Shown in pieces: positions 28,796-38,047 of a DNA stretch of 54,681 bases. The DNA lies in contig JANQJZ010000059.1 of NCBI GenBank assembly GCA_028281365.1, positions 1-54,681 on the forward strand, given 5' to 3'. The notes below the pieces were generated by a model. The model saw nothing but the letters and a program-made list of their open reading frames with translations. It did not search any database and had not been told where the DNA came from. Positions within the stretch are counted from its first letter, which is position 1. Each line of letters opens with the position of its first letter. This stretch comes from Gammaproteobacteria bacterium (GTDB lineage Bacteria; Pseudomonadota; Gammaproteobacteria; Eutrophobiales; Eutrophobiaceae). Made by a program: the position numbers and the translations under genes.

Positions 28796-29560
28796 ATGTC
28801 CGGGAACGATAAATTAATTACTGTCCCAGTTAATACACTAAATAAAATGAAAAATAACAATGCTTTTGAATTTCTTCATGGATTGGAGATTTTCCTAAAT
28901 TCATGTGTTCCTGAGCCTGGTGATATGGCAGAGAAAATAATGAATATTGTTAAGCAATCAAAGGAAAACGAAGATGTTCATAAACGGTTTCCAGAAGGTG
29001 CACTCTTAAATGAATATGTTACGCCAAATATTCATAGATACCTTACCGAGAAAACTGGATTAACCCAAGAACAAGCATGTAAAGCGTTGTTGTCGGAATC
29101 TTTTAGAAATTTGTCTGGTATTGCCAGTGCTTCGCCAGCCAGGTTAGAAGCACATCCATTTCAAAAAATAGTAGGTGCTAAGGCCAAAGATATTATGGCC
29201 ACATGGCGTGGCGAAACTAAAACCCAGCCTATTACCAGAAGTTGCCCTGATATTGCATTAAGAAAACCCAGTCCTCACACTGTCTTATTCGAAGGAAAGT
29301 ATTTTCCAGAGGGGGGAGAAAGTGTTGCCGAAACTGAGTTAATTAAAGATTTATACCAGGCGTTTTTTTATTTGGGGCTCGCCAGGCTTCCTGAAACTAA
29401 AACTCATCCAGCTTGGGAGTATAATTATTCTTGTTTAATTGCGTATGACGCTTCAAAAAAATCAAGCTTGAAAAGATCATGGCTTGCTTTAGATTCTTCT
29501 GTAAAAAAAGCATTTTGGAACGGAGCTAACATATACGTAATGATATTATCGGGTAGCTAG
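28796..29560 (+). CDS. Uncharacterized protein with a PD-(D/E)xK nuclease-like motif
   Basis: 254-aa protein of unknown family. A segment reading CPDIALR places Pro151-Asp152 14 residues before Glu166-x-Lys168 in LFEGKYF. This matches the spacing and beta-strand context of PD-(D/E)xK nucleases such as restriction enzymes. No methyltransferase, toxin partner or helicase is adjacent, and no signal peptide or membrane segment is seen. The Shine-Dalgarno is weak. The function is a guess from one motif. Confidence 0.6.
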   Translation: MSGNDKLITVPVNTLNKMKNNNAFEFLHGLEIFLNSCVPEPGDMAEKIMNIVKQSKENEDVHKRFPEGALLNEYVTPNIHRYLTEKTGLTQEQACKALLSESFRNLSGIASASPARLEAHPFQKIVGAKAKDIMATWRGETKTQPITRSCPDIALRKPSPHTVLFEGKYFPEGGESVAETELIKDLYQAFFYLGLARLPETKTHPAWEYNYSCLIAYDASKKSSLKRSWLALDSSVKKAFWNGANIYVMILSGS

Positions 29561-29612
29561 ACAAGCGTAGCTATAAATCATTTAACGTTCGCATTCTGGT
29601 CGAATACCGACA

Positions 29613-30128
29613 TCAGTAATGAATCAATGAATGCACATTATATTTCGATAGTTTTTCCCTGCCTTTAAGAAAATCAAGTTCTACCACAAATGCACAGGCA
29701 ACAACTTCGGCATCGAGCTTTTCAATCAGTTCACAACTGGCAGCAGCAGTACCGCCTGTTGCAATAAGGTCATCTACTAACAGGACACGATCACCTTTTT
29801 CCAGGGCATCGATATGAACTTCCAATGACGCTGATCCATATTCCAGGTCATAAGAGAGCGTTTCAACGTCATAGGGTAGTTTTCCGGGTTTACGTAAGGG
29901 AATAAATCCAATACCCAGTTCCCATGCGGCCAGGCTACCAAAGATAAATCCACGTGCCTCCATGCCTGCGATTGCCGTGATCTCTTCTCCAAGAAACGGG
30001 TGCAGCAAACCATGTACCGCCAGTCTTAACATGGCCGGTTGTTTTACCAACGGTGTAATGTCCTTGAATTGTATCCCCGGTTCAGGAAAGTCAGGAATAT
30101 TACGTATATGTGCCTTTAAACGTTCCAT
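29613..30128 (-). CDS. apt: Adenine phosphoribosyltransferase
   Basis: 171-aa cytoplasmic purine salvage enzyme that makes AMP from adenine and PRPP. The PRPP-binding signature VLLVDDLIATGGTA is clear, and IAGMEARGFIFG is the adenine-site segment. The length matches the family. It is monocistronic on the minus strand and divergent from the doxX gene, with a 68-nt gap. Confidence 0.96.
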   Translation of the reverse strand: MERLKAHIRNIPDFPEPGIQFKDITPLVKQPAMLRLAVHGLLHPFLGEEITAIAGMEARGFIFGSLAAWELGIGFIPLRKPGKLPYDVETLSYDLEYGSASLEVHIDALEKGDRVLLVDDLIATGGTAAASCELIEKLDAEVVACAFVVELDFLKGREKLSKYNVHSLIHY

Positions 30129-30196
30129 TTAATATCTCCAGATAGGTTATAATTTTTATCGAATAATACTGCATCTAATCGTCAAGGGGGGAATGT

Positions 30197-30610
30197 ATGT
30201 GCGCAATATTAAAACAATATGGTCCATTAATTGGACGTATTTTATTATCAGCTATCTTCATCCTGGCCGGGTTTAATAAAATCACAGGATTTGAAAGTAC
30301 AGCTGGCTACATGGCCAGTAAAGGATTACCGATGGCGGAAGTATTGCTGGTGTTAACTATAATCATCGAGCTTGGTGGCGGTTTGATGATCCTGGTTGGT
30401 TGGCAAGCACGTTGGGCTGCAATGGTTATCTTTTTATTCTTAATCCCGGTAACGTTTGTTTTTCATCCATTCTGGTCTTTCGAAGGGCAGGAAGCGGTGA
30501 CGCAGTATCATAAATTCATGAAGAACCTGGCTATCATGGGCGGTTTTGTATATGTCATGGTGTATGGTGCAGGACCGTTAAGCTTACAGAAGGAGTCTTC
30601 AGAAAGTTGA
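30197..30610 (+). CDS. DoxX-family membrane protein
   Basis: 137-aa integral membrane protein with four hydrophobic segments (about 12-30, 48-68, 74-92 and 112-130). It has the DoxX-family pattern GRILLSAIFILAGFNKI and the Pro-rich VTFVFHPFW. The Shine-Dalgarno is strong (AAGGGGGGA). DoxX-type proteins are linked loosely to quinone or redox stress functions; the precise role is unknown. It is followed after 4 nt by the glycosylase gene. Confidence 0.85.
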   Translation: MCAILKQYGPLIGRILLSAIFILAGFNKITGFESTAGYMASKGLPMAEVLLVLTIIIELGGGLMILVGWQARWAAMVIFLFLIPVTFVFHPFWSFEGQEAVTQYHKFMKNLAIMGGFVYVMVYGAGPLSLQKESSES

Positions 30611-30614
30611 ATTG

Positions 30615-31283
30615 ATGCAATCATTCAGCGCTATCTATGAAAAAGCATTAAATAGATGTGGTGGTGTCGAGGGATTGGAAGAAATACTGCCCAAACCCCG
30701 CACCACCAAAGAATTAAAACAACTCTCTGATGCGTATTGTTTGTCGAACATGTCCAGGCGTATCTTTCAGGCGGGACTAAACCGCAAGGTCATCGATAAT
30801 AAGTGGCCGGCTTTTGAAGAAGTGTTCCATAAATTTGATATTGATTTTAATCGTTTGTTAAGTGATGAGAACCTGGAACAGTTGATGGAAGAAAAACGGA
30901 TCGTTCGACATTGGCGCAAGATACAAAGTGTTCGACATAATGCACAGGCCATTCATGAATTTAATCAGGAGCAGGGTGGTTTTGTAAAAACCATAGCCGA
31001 ATGGCCGTCAGATAATATTGTTGAATTATGGCATGTTCTGAAAAAACAGTTTAAACAACTCGGTGGTAGATCAGGACCGTACTTTTTACGCCGTATTAAA
31101 AAGGATACCTTTTTATTAACGCAGGATGTTATTAAGGCCCTAATGCATTGGCGGGTGATTACAGAAGTACCAAAAAATAAGAAGCAGATACAGCAAGTAC
31201 AACACTATATGAATGAATATCATCAGGATAGCCAACGACCTTTTAGTCAGATCAGTATGATATTGGCTCGCTCAGTAGATTAA
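30615..31283 (+). CDS. Tag-like DNA-3-methyladenine glycosylase family protein
   Basis: 222-aa protein resembling the helix-hairpin-helix core of DNA-3-methyladenine glycosylase I. The pattern IFQAGLNRKVIDNKWPAFEE, followed by DENLEQLMEEKRIVRHWRKI, aligns with the Tag core. The N-terminal Cys/His zinc-site residues of E. coli Tag are absent, as in a shorter relative seen in many proteobacteria. It would excise alkylated bases from DNA. The ATG at 30615 is preferred over the adjacent TTG at 30612. It is followed 4 nt later by greB. Confidence 0.75.
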   Translation: MQSFSAIYEKALNRCGGVEGLEEILPKPRTTKELKQLSDAYCLSNMSRRIFQAGLNRKVIDNKWPAFEEVFHKFDIDFNRLLSDENLEQLMEEKRIVRHWRKIQSVRHNAQAIHEFNQEQGGFVKTIAEWPSDNIVELWHVLKKQFKQLGGRSGPYFLRRIKKDTFLLTQDVIKALMHWRVITEVPKNKKQIQQVQHYMNEYHQDSQRPFSQISMILARSVD

Positions 31284-31287
31284 TAAA

Positions 31288-31782
31288 ATGGGACGTTGGC
31301 GGCCCCCAACACCGAAATCATCGCCGTATATTACGCCTGCAGGTTATAAAATGCTGGAAGATGAAAGTGCTGCATTGTGGGAAAAACGTAACGAGGTGGC
31401 AAAAGCATTAGCTGTAGCAGCGGCTGAAGGCGATCGTTCGGAGAATGCTGAATATATCTATCGTAAAAAACAATTACGTGAAATAGATTCCCGTATCACA
31501 TATTTACAACAACGAATGCCAAAATTAACAGTAGTGAAAGAGGTTCAGGACAAACAGCGTGTATTTTTCAGTGCATGGGTCACTATTGAAGATGATGATG
31601 GCGAAGAATCACGTCATCGTATAGTTGGTGCAGATGAATTTGATCAGCATGAACATTATATAACCGTTGATTCACCTTTGGCGAAATCTTTATTAGGAAA
31701 AACCCTGGACGATGAGATTAGTATTGAATTGAAAGGAACCAAACGTAATTTAATCATTACTAATATTGAATATGAAGAATAG
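31288..31782 (+). CDS. greB: Transcription elongation factor GreB
   Basis: 164-aa Gre factor that rescues backtracked RNA polymerase by stimulating transcript cleavage. The N-terminal coiled coil has GDRSENAEYIYRKKQLREID, with the acidic tip D/E residues, typical of GreB rather than GreA. The C-terminal FKBP-like domain has RIVGADE and SPLAKSLLGK. A Pro-rich ten-residue N-terminal extension is present. It is in line with doxX and the glycosylase gene. Confidence 0.94.
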   Translation: MGRWRPPTPKSSPYITPAGYKMLEDESAALWEKRNEVAKALAVAAAEGDRSENAEYIYRKKQLREIDSRITYLQQRMPKLTVVKEVQDKQRVFFSAWVTIEDDDGEESRHRIVGADEFDQHEHYITVDSPLAKSLLGKTLDDEISIELKGTKRNLIITNIEYEE

Positions 31783-31788
31783 AAAGGT

Positions 31789-31872
31789 ATGTTTATATTA
31801 CAACGATTATTACTCCTGTTTTTTTTGCTGCCAAGTTCAACCCTTATTACTGCGATTGAAAATGTACTTTAG
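31789..31872 (+). CDS. Possible 27-aa hydrophobic peptide
   Basis: A short ORF starts with ATG 6 nt after greB's stop, preceded by AGAAAGG. It encodes MFILQRLLLLFFLLPSSTLI followed by seven more residues. It resembles an isolated signal peptide or membrane anchor. It overlaps the last codon of the convergent acyltransferase gene by 4 nt. It may be a remnant, a leader peptide or chance. Confidence 0.3.
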   Translation: MFILQRLLLLFFLLPSSTLITAIENVL

Positions 31873-34106
31873 TTCTTGTCAGGAGTGTCGTGTTTAACTA
31901 GATTAGTTATTTTTCCCATTAAACCGGTCTTTTTATCTTCTTCGCTTTTTTCGGCTTCTACTAACTTGGCTAAATTAATGTAGTCTATTTTGCCGGTTCC
32001 TAATATAGGTACTTGCTCAACGATTTTAATTTTCGCAGGAATAGCTAATTCACTAAACTGATGTTCGCGTGCAGTTTGCTGTAATTCTTTTCTTTCAGCA
32101 TTTGCTTTTTCAGTCACTAATATAATTTTTTCACCTTTACGATCGTCATGTACTGCAACGGCAGCATGAATAATATTAGGCCAGGTTAACGTGGCTAGTT
32201 CCTCAACAGAGGTAAGCGATACCATCTCACCACCTATCTTGGCAAATCGTTTGGCGCGTCCCAATATGGTAATGAATCCCTCATCATCAATATCGGCGAT
32301 ATCTCCGGTGTCATACCAACCAGGGCCACGTTCCGTAGAAGGAGGTTGTAGTTGTCCAGGTTTATCATGTAATAGATAGCCTTGCATGATATTAGGTCCT
32401 TTAACGATCAAGTGGCCGCCTCGTTCAATACCATCAACCGGTTTAATATAACATTCCATCTCCGACACAAGACGACCTACTGTACCGAATTTGTTCAGCA
32501 TTTTACTATTTACTGAAATCACGGGACTGGTTTCAGTGACACCATAACCTTGCAAAATTCTCAAACCAAATTTTTCCATCCATAATTGCATGGTGTCGGC
32601 ATGTAATTTTTCAGCACCGGCAACAACATATTCCAACGAATTGAAATCAAACGGGTGAGCATGACGCGCATAACCTTTAAAAAAGGTATTAGTTCCAAAA
32701 AGAATTGTCGCACCAAGTTCATAAATCAATTCAGGAATAATTCGGTAATGAAGTGGTGTTGGGTATAAAAATGTTTTTCCACCACCAAATAGTGGCATCA
32801 GGAAACCGGCGTTTAAGCCGAATGAGTGAAACAAGGGTAAACAGCAAAAAACAATATCGTTTGAACCAAAATTAATATGACAACGAACCTGGGTAAAGTT
32901 TGCCAATAAATTACTGTGTGATAATACAACTCCCTTTGGATGACCCTCTGAACCGGATGTGAATAAGATTACTGCCGGGCTATCCGGGTTCATATTCACT
33001 TTTTGTTTATTGTAGTGCTTTGCCGGATTTTTACTCTTGTAAAGTGCAGCCAGTTTAGTTATTAGTTTGATCTGGTTTCTTAAATCTTCAAGATAAACCA
33101 CAGTAAAGTTCTGTTCGAGCTCATCTGCCACGAGTTCAAGTTTGGCATTTTCAATAAACTTTCTTGATGTATAAATGATTTTAATTCGTGCTGTTTCACA
33201 GGCACGTTTAATGCCGAGTGCTCCAGCAGTAAAATTCAACATTGCAGGAACACGTCCAATAAATTGTAATGCAAAAAACACTAATGGTAAGGTATTGACA
33301 TTAGGTAGAAGTATTCCAACATGTTCACCTGCCCGGGTCTGTTTTTTTATAAGGCCACTTAACAGGATACTACGCAGGATAATTTGTCTATAACTTAATG
33401 TTTGTCGAGTGAAGTCTTCAATAGGTTCGAAATTTTTATTTAATCTGCCAGCTATATCGATGAGAACAGAGTAAAGAGTCCTGCGATGATCAAAACTGGA
33501 ATAGACAATTTTATACATCAAATTCTGGAGTTGTCTTGCCGCTAGTTTACGGCGCTCATGTCCGGAAACATTTACAGGAATATTTATTTTCTCCGGCGCT
33601 AACACAGTAATGGATACTTTTGGAAACCAGAACACATGACTTTTACCTTTCATGTAGGACAGGCGACTGTATTGTGCACCTTCAATTCCAATAGGCAGAA
33701 TAGTAGCGCCACTTTTATCAGCTACCAGTCCCGGTCCTTCGTAAACTTTCATTAGTGATCCGGTTACTGTGATTCGTCCCTCCGGAAAGATTACAGCTTT
33801 ACGATTTTGTTTTATGTACTTGATCATGGATTTCATGGAAAGTGGATTGTTCGCATCCATTTCAAACAGATCAACGAAGGACAAAAAAAGTCTAAATGAC
33901 TTACGCGAGGCGATTTCAGTATTGATTGCAAAGGTCGGTGTTTCGGGCAACCAGGCATATAGTAAAACACCATCTAACAGGGAAGTGTGGTTGGCAATAA
34001 TCAGTACCCGGTTACCGGCGTTATGATAATTTTCCATGCCGGTTACTTCGACCCTGTACAGTAGACGAAGTAATAACCGCAATAGCCATTTCAACAAATG
34101 CACCAT
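31869..34106 (-). CDS. aas: Bifunctional acyltransferase/acyl-ACP synthetase (Aas-like)
   Basis: 745-aa membrane-associated enzyme. The N-terminal PlsC-type acyltransferase domain has the catalytic H-x4-D (His40-Asp45 in NHTSLLD) and FPEGR. From about residue 230 an acyl-activating (AMP-forming) domain follows, with the P-loop FTSGSEGHPKG, the YGVTETSP motif and the GWYDTGDIADID motif. E. coli Aas (719 aa) reacylates lyso-phosphatidylethanolamine. The C-terminal 25 residues are charged. It is monocistronic on the minus strand. Confidence 0.88.
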   Translation of the reverse strand: MVHLLKWLLRLLLRLLYRVEVTGMENYHNAGNRVLIIANHTSLLDGVLLYAWLPETPTFAINTEIASRKSFRLFLSFVDLFEMDANNPLSMKSMIKYIKQNRKAVIFPEGRITVTGSLMKVYEGPGLVADKSGATILPIGIEGAQYSRLSYMKGKSHVFWFPKVSITVLAPEKINIPVNVSGHERRKLAARQLQNLMYKIVYSSFDHRRTLYSVLIDIAGRLNKNFEPIEDFTRQTLSYRQIILRSILLSGLIKKQTRAGEHVGILLPNVNTLPLVFFALQFIGRVPAMLNFTAGALGIKRACETARIKIIYTSRKFIENAKLELVADELEQNFTVVYLEDLRNQIKLITKLAALYKSKNPAKHYNKQKVNMNPDSPAVILFTSGSEGHPKGVVLSHSNLLANFTQVRCHINFGSNDIVFCCLPLFHSFGLNAGFLMPLFGGGKTFLYPTPLHYRIIPELIYELGATILFGTNTFFKGYARHAHPFDFNSLEYVVAGAEKLHADTMQLWMEKFGLRILQGYGVTETSPVISVNSKMLNKFGTVGRLVSEMECYIKPVDGIERGGHLIVKGPNIMQGYLLHDKPGQLQPPSTERGPGWYDTGDIADIDDEGFITILGRAKRFAKIGGEMVSLTSVEELATLTWPNIIHAAVAVHDDRKGEKIILVTEKANAERKELQQTAREHQFSELAIPAKIKIVEQVPILGTGKIDYINLAKLVEAEKSEEDKKTGLMGKITNLVKHDTPDKN

Positions 34107-34181
34107 AGATTACATTGTACGTGCAAACGTGTACATATGAGAAGTTATTGGTAGGAATTTAAGTTGGCAGGTAAGTTTTAA

Positions 34182-35816
34182 TCAGGCACCGGTTACAGTC
34201 TGTTGTACAATCAGACTTTGACCGGGCTGAAGGTGTTTGTCTTTTTTAATATTGTTCCATTTCAGTAAATCTTTAACGCGGACATCAAATTTTCTGGCTA
34301 TTAACCAGAGGGAATCACCTCGTTTTACAATATAGGAATTTCCACTGGGCTTTTCTGCAACAGCTTTAATCAATTCACCTTCGGTGCTATTGTCAGCATC
34401 CTTAACCCAAACAGCCAGTTTTTGCCCTGGTCGTAATATACTTTTTCGTGAAATGCCATTCCAGGCAGTTAATTGTTTAACACTGATTCCATAATGACGA
34501 CCAATATCCCAGAGGTTATCACCCCGCTTAACGGTGTAGATGTATTTTTTGCCATCACCACTTTTCTTTAAGCCTTTAAATTTTCTGGCATTGGCACTTA
34601 AAGAATAATACTTGCTTGATTTTTTAGAGCTTGGAATCAATAACGAACGACCGGCACGTATTAAATTACCTCGTAATCGATTTGTTTGTTTTAAAGTAGA
34701 TACGCTGGTGTTATAGCGTGCTGCAATTTGACTTAAAGATTCACCTTCCCGGATCTTATGTTGTTTCCAGGTCATACGTTCTGATTGAGGTAATGCAGCC
34801 AGTTTTTGTTTAAAAACGCTTGCTTTGTCAATCGGGATTAATAACTGATGTGGTCCTTTTGGATCAGTAGCCCAACGGTTAAAACCAGGGTTTAAAGTAT
34901 AAACTTCATCAATGGTTAAACCGGAAAGATCCGATACTGTTGCCAGGTCTATCTGGCTACCAACGTTAATACTTTCAAAATAAGGTTTGTTTGAGATTGG
35001 TTTAAACTGGATTTTGTATTTTTGATTGTTCTTTAAAACTTCTGCGACAGCCAGAAGGCTGGGAACATAACCGCGCGTTTCACGTGGTAAACGTAACGAC
35101 CAGAAGTCTGTTTTTTTACCCGCTCTTTTGTTTCTTCTTATGGCTTTTTCAACGTTTCCTTCACCTGCATTATAAGCAGCAAGCGCATGGAACCAGTTTC
35201 CTTTAAAACGCTTATGCAGCATTTCCAGGTAATCCAGTGCGGCTTCAGTTGCGGCAACAATGTCACGACGTCCGTCATACCACCAGTTTTGTTTTAGACC
35301 ATAGCGTTTTCCGGTACCGGGAATAAATTGCCAGATGCCGGATGCACGACTTGGTGAATATGCAAATGGATGATAAGCACTTTCGACAATGGGTAATAAT
35401 GCCAAATCAAGTGGCATATCGCGTTCCTTTAATCTTTCAATAACATGAAATAAATAAGGCCGTGCACGATCAGCAACGCGATCAAGATATTCCTGATTAC
35501 GTGCAAACCACCTGATCTTATCTTTAACGCTACGTTGACTGATATTGCGGTCGAACTGTAACTCATCCTTGATCATGATCCATAAATTCTGATAGGCCTT
35601 TTGTTTGGCAATCTCTTTATTCAGTTCTTCATCAACCTTGATTGCTGCGGATCTGTTTTCTTGATCAATAGATGAAAGCCTGGCAACGGTAGTTAGCCTA
35701 TGACTTTTTTCGGCGGTCGCTGGGAGGTCGACGGATTCGGTTTTTGTCGAGCTGAGATTACAGGCGCTCAGTATTAGGGCTAAAAAGCATATAAATGCTT
35801 TATGAATCATACGCAT
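34182..35816 (-). CDS. mltD: Membrane-bound lytic transglycosylase D with three LysM domains
   Basis: 544-aa predicted lipoprotein. The signal peptide ends in lipobox LSAC with Cys near residue 19. The SLT goose-lysozyme-like domain (about 115-260) has the catalytic Glu in LPIVESAYHPFA. Three LysM peptidoglycan-binding modules follow in the C-terminal half (each with the ExxSxxxIA or GDxLWxIxRxY pattern). It cleaves glycan strands to make 1,6-anhydro muropeptides during cell-wall turnover. The ATG two codons later is an equally plausible start. gloB lies 54 nt upstream on the same strand. Confidence 0.93.
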   Translation of the reverse strand: MRMIHKAFICFLALILSACNLSSTKTESVDLPATAEKSHRLTTVARLSSIDQENRSAAIKVDEELNKEIAKQKAYQNLWIMIKDELQFDRNISQRSVKDKIRWFARNQEYLDRVADRARPYLFHVIERLKERDMPLDLALLPIVESAYHPFAYSPSRASGIWQFIPGTGKRYGLKQNWWYDGRRDIVAATEAALDYLEMLHKRFKGNWFHALAAYNAGEGNVEKAIRRNKRAGKKTDFWSLRLPRETRGYVPSLLAVAEVLKNNQKYKIQFKPISNKPYFESINVGSQIDLATVSDLSGLTIDEVYTLNPGFNRWATDPKGPHQLLIPIDKASVFKQKLAALPQSERMTWKQHKIREGESLSQIAARYNTSVSTLKQTNRLRGNLIRAGRSLLIPSSKKSSKYYSLSANARKFKGLKKSGDGKKYIYTVKRGDNLWDIGRHYGISVKQLTAWNGISRKSILRPGQKLAVWVKDADNSTEGELIKAVAEKPSGNSYIVKRGDSLWLIARKFDVRVKDLLKWNNIKKDKHLQPGQSLIVQQTVTGA

Positions 35817-35870
35817 GGCGGCATCCTATGGATGACGGTTCATCAGGTCAAGCATTTTCTGGTTTTAATA

Positions 35871-36641
35871 TTAAAAATTATCTTTCCATTTCCGGATTGC
35901 ACCGAAAACCCCGGTCGAATTACCCAATTTAGAACCGGCATAACGTTCTGCAGCCTGGATAACATCAGGTTCTTCACAACGTAAAAATGGATTGGTTTGC
36001 TTCTCAATTGCCAGGGTTGCTGGCACGGTTGACTGATTATTTTTTCTTGTTTGTCGTGCCTTATTCAGACGCTCCTGAATAGCCGGATTATCAGGTTCAA
36101 CGGTTTGTGCAAATTGTAAATTTGCCACGGTGTATTCATGCCCACAATAAAGCAGCGTTTTATCCGGTAATGATTTAAATTTTGACAATGAAGCATGCAT
36201 CTGCGGAGGAGTACCTTCAAACAGACGGCCGCATCCCGCTGTAAACAGCGTATCGCCACTAAAAACGTACTTATCATTGTAATAAGCAATGGCACCGCTG
36301 GTATGGCCTGGCACATTCAATAGCTGAAATTCAAGCTCAAGTTCGGGTAGTGACACTTTGTCACCTTCATCTACCGGATTGGTACTACAATTAACTGATT
36401 CAGTCTTGGGTGTATACACAGGGATATCATGTATCTCTACGATATCTGCGATACCGTTCACATGATCCCAATGGTGATGGGTGATCAAGATGGCAATCGG
36501 GTTCAACCGTTCCGTTTTAATCAACTTTAACAGTGGGCCGGCCTCACCGGGGTCAACAATGGCAATATGCTTGCTTGCCTTGTTTTTTAACAACCAGATA
36601 TAGTTATCCTTTAGTGCCGGGAAGGGTATGATCTCTAACAT
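35871..36641 (-). CDS. gloB: Hydroxyacylglutathione hydrolase (glyoxalase II)
   Basis: 256-aa metallo-beta-lactamase-fold enzyme that releases D-lactate and glutathione from lactoylglutathione. The metal motif HxHxDH is His55-x-His57-x-Asp59-His60. The segment GHTSGAIAYY and the C-terminal glyoxalase domain with NPFLRCEEPD are family hallmarks. The arrangement gloB divergent from a methyltransferase, then rnhA and dnaQ, is conserved in E. coli (gloB-yafS-rnhA-dnaQ). Confidence 0.96.
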   Translation of the reverse strand: MLEIIPFPALKDNYIWLLKNKASKHIAIVDPGEAGPLLKLIKTERLNPIAILITHHHWDHVNGIADIVEIHDIPVYTPKTESVNCSTNPVDEGDKVSLPELELEFQLLNVPGHTSGAIAYYNDKYVFSGDTLFTAGCGRLFEGTPPQMHASLSKFKSLPDKTLLYCGHEYTVANLQFAQTVEPDNPAIQERLNKARQTRKNNQSTVPATLAIEKQTNPFLRCEEPDVIQAAERYAGSKLGNSTGVFGAIRKWKDNF

Positions 36642-36679
36642 AGCTTGAATTATAACGGTTGAAGTGTGTACTGTTTACT

Positions 36680-37453
36680 ATGAGTCCTGAAAAGATAAAA
36701 ACAGCATCGTTAAGAGAAAGGTTTTCTCGCTGGTTTGAAAGCCCGCTTGGAAGTGAGGTCTTTAATAGTGAAGAACAGCAATTGCAGGATATTCTGCCGG
36801 AATTTTTCGGCTATCACATTTTACAGTACGGTTATTCTGCCGGGTCGGATTATCTCGAATCTTCAAGGATCGTGAATAAAACGATCCTTTTTCTGGACTA
36901 TACAGAAATCAAACAAAGTCTTAATGCCATCCATACCAGTGCAGAAGAGTTGCCTGTCGCTGCAGATAGTATAGATGTCATAGTGTTACCGCATATCCTG
37001 GAATATTCCAAAGATCCGCATAAGTTATTACGTGAGATGGAACGTGTGTTAATCGGTGAAGGCAGGGCAATAATTATCGGTATCAATCCAATGAGTCTTT
37101 GGGGCCTATGGCATTTATTTTTATGTTGGTGGGGTGAGATGCCATGGAGTGGTCGTTTGATATCAATTCCACGCATTAAAGACTGGATGTCCTTATTGGA
37201 TTTTGAAGTTGAAAAGACCAAACGTTTTTTCTTTATACCTCCATTACGTAGTCAAAAATTATTACATAAATTTAAACCATTGGAACGCTTGGGCCATTAT
37301 TGCTGGCCTATCTTTGGTGGTTTATATATTGTTATTGCGAAAAAGCGGGTTGTCCCGTTAAACCCGATAAAGATGCAATGGCGGACAAAGAAAAAAGTTA
37401 TTGGTGCTGGAGTTATTGAACCTTCGACAAGAAACGGTTATTTACGTAAATAA
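36680..37453 (+). CDS. Class I SAM-dependent methyltransferase (YafS-like)
   Basis: 257-aa protein with a methyltransferase type 11 layout: the [22 protein letters not shown]-type motif IV/post-I region, [11 protein letters not shown], and [17 protein letters not shown] motif I is weak (ILQYGYSAG). It sits divergently from gloB and ahead of rnhA, as yafS does in E. coli. The substrate is unknown. The ATG at 36680 is preferred; a TTG seven codons upstream keeps the frame open. Confidence 0.8.
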   Translation: MSPEKIKTASLRERFSRWFESPLGSEVFNSEEQQLQDILPEFFGYHILQYGYSAGSDYLESSRIVNKTILFLDYTEIKQSLNAIHTSAEELPVAADSIDVIVLPHILEYSKDPHKLLREMERVLIGEGRAIIIGINPMSLWGLWHLFLCWWGEMPWSGRLISIPRIKDWMSLLDFEVEKTKRFFFIPPLRSQKLLHKFKPLERLGHYCWPIFGGLYIVIAKKRVVPLNPIKMQWRTKKKVIGAGVIEPSTRNGYLRK

Positions 37454-37464
37454 AATTTAAAACA

Positions 37465-37908
37465 ATGGTTAAGAAGGTTCATATTTTTTCTGATGGTGCC
37501 TGTCGTGGTAATCCTGGTCCGGGAGGGTGGGGTACCTTGTTACGTTACAATGATACCGAGAAAGAACTTTATGGTGCGGAAGCGGAAACAACCAATAACC
37601 GAATGGAATTAATGGCGGCGATCCAGGGGTTGGAAGCATTAACGGAAGCTTGTGAAGTTGTATTAACAACGGATTCACAATATGTAAAAAACGGTATTAC
37701 CGAATGGCTGGATAACTGGAAGAAAAAAAACTGGAAGACAGCAAACAAGAAACCGGTTAAGAATCAGGATCTCTGGCAACGATTAGATGAAGCCTGTCAG
37801 GCGCACCAAATAGAATGGGAATGGGTCAAGGGGCATAGCGGCCATGACGAAAACGAACGTGTTGATCAACTTGCCAATAAAGCGATCGACGAACTTATAA
37901 GTAACTAG
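37465..37908 (+). CDS. rnhA: Ribonuclease HI
   Basis: 147-aa enzyme that degrades RNA in RNA-DNA hybrids. The catalytic Asp is in [16 protein letters not shown], Glu in [10 protein letters not shown], Asp in [10 protein letters not shown], and Asp in [11 protein letters not shown]. Length and motifs match E. coli RNase HI. It lies 11 nt after the methyltransferase gene. dnaQ follows on the same strand after a 139-nt gap filled by a hairpin element, so the usual rnhA-dnaQ neighbourhood is kept. Confidence 0.97.
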   Translation: MVKKVHIFSDGACRGNPGPGGWGTLLRYNDTEKELYGAEAETTNNRMELMAAIQGLEALTEACEVVLTTDSQYVKNGITEWLDNWKKKNWKTANKKPVKNQDLWQRLDEACQAHQIEWEWVKGHSGHDENERVDQLANKAIDELISN

Positions 37909-37912
37909 TATT

Positions 37913-38017
37913 TATACCAACATGTACAGAACACAGACCCGCTGTAAATACATCCATGTACGCTTGGACGCGGCATCCTTGCCGCGTACGGTCTGTTTAT
38001 CTGTACATGCTGATATA
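37913..38017. repeat. Inverted-repeat hairpin element between rnhA and dnaQ
   Basis: Imperfect terminal inverted repeats of about 27 nt (37913-37939 and 37990-38017) enclose two inner hairpins. One is 37949-37960, with stem taca/tgta and loop TCCA. The other is 37968-37987, with the 8-bp stem acgcggca/tgccgcgt and loop TCCT. No ORF is present. It belongs with the TCC-loop hairpins at 3.4, 39.3, 41.7 and 44.0 kb. A mobile or REP-like non-coding element is the simplest reading. Confidence 0.7.
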
Positions 38018-38047
38018 TTTGGCAGATAAAATTAATTAACTCAGGAA

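Noticed and set aside
36018-36040. Sigma-54-like TGGCACGG sequence inside gloB
   Set aside because: The spacing to any GC dinucleotide does not fit -24/-12, and it lies within a coding region.
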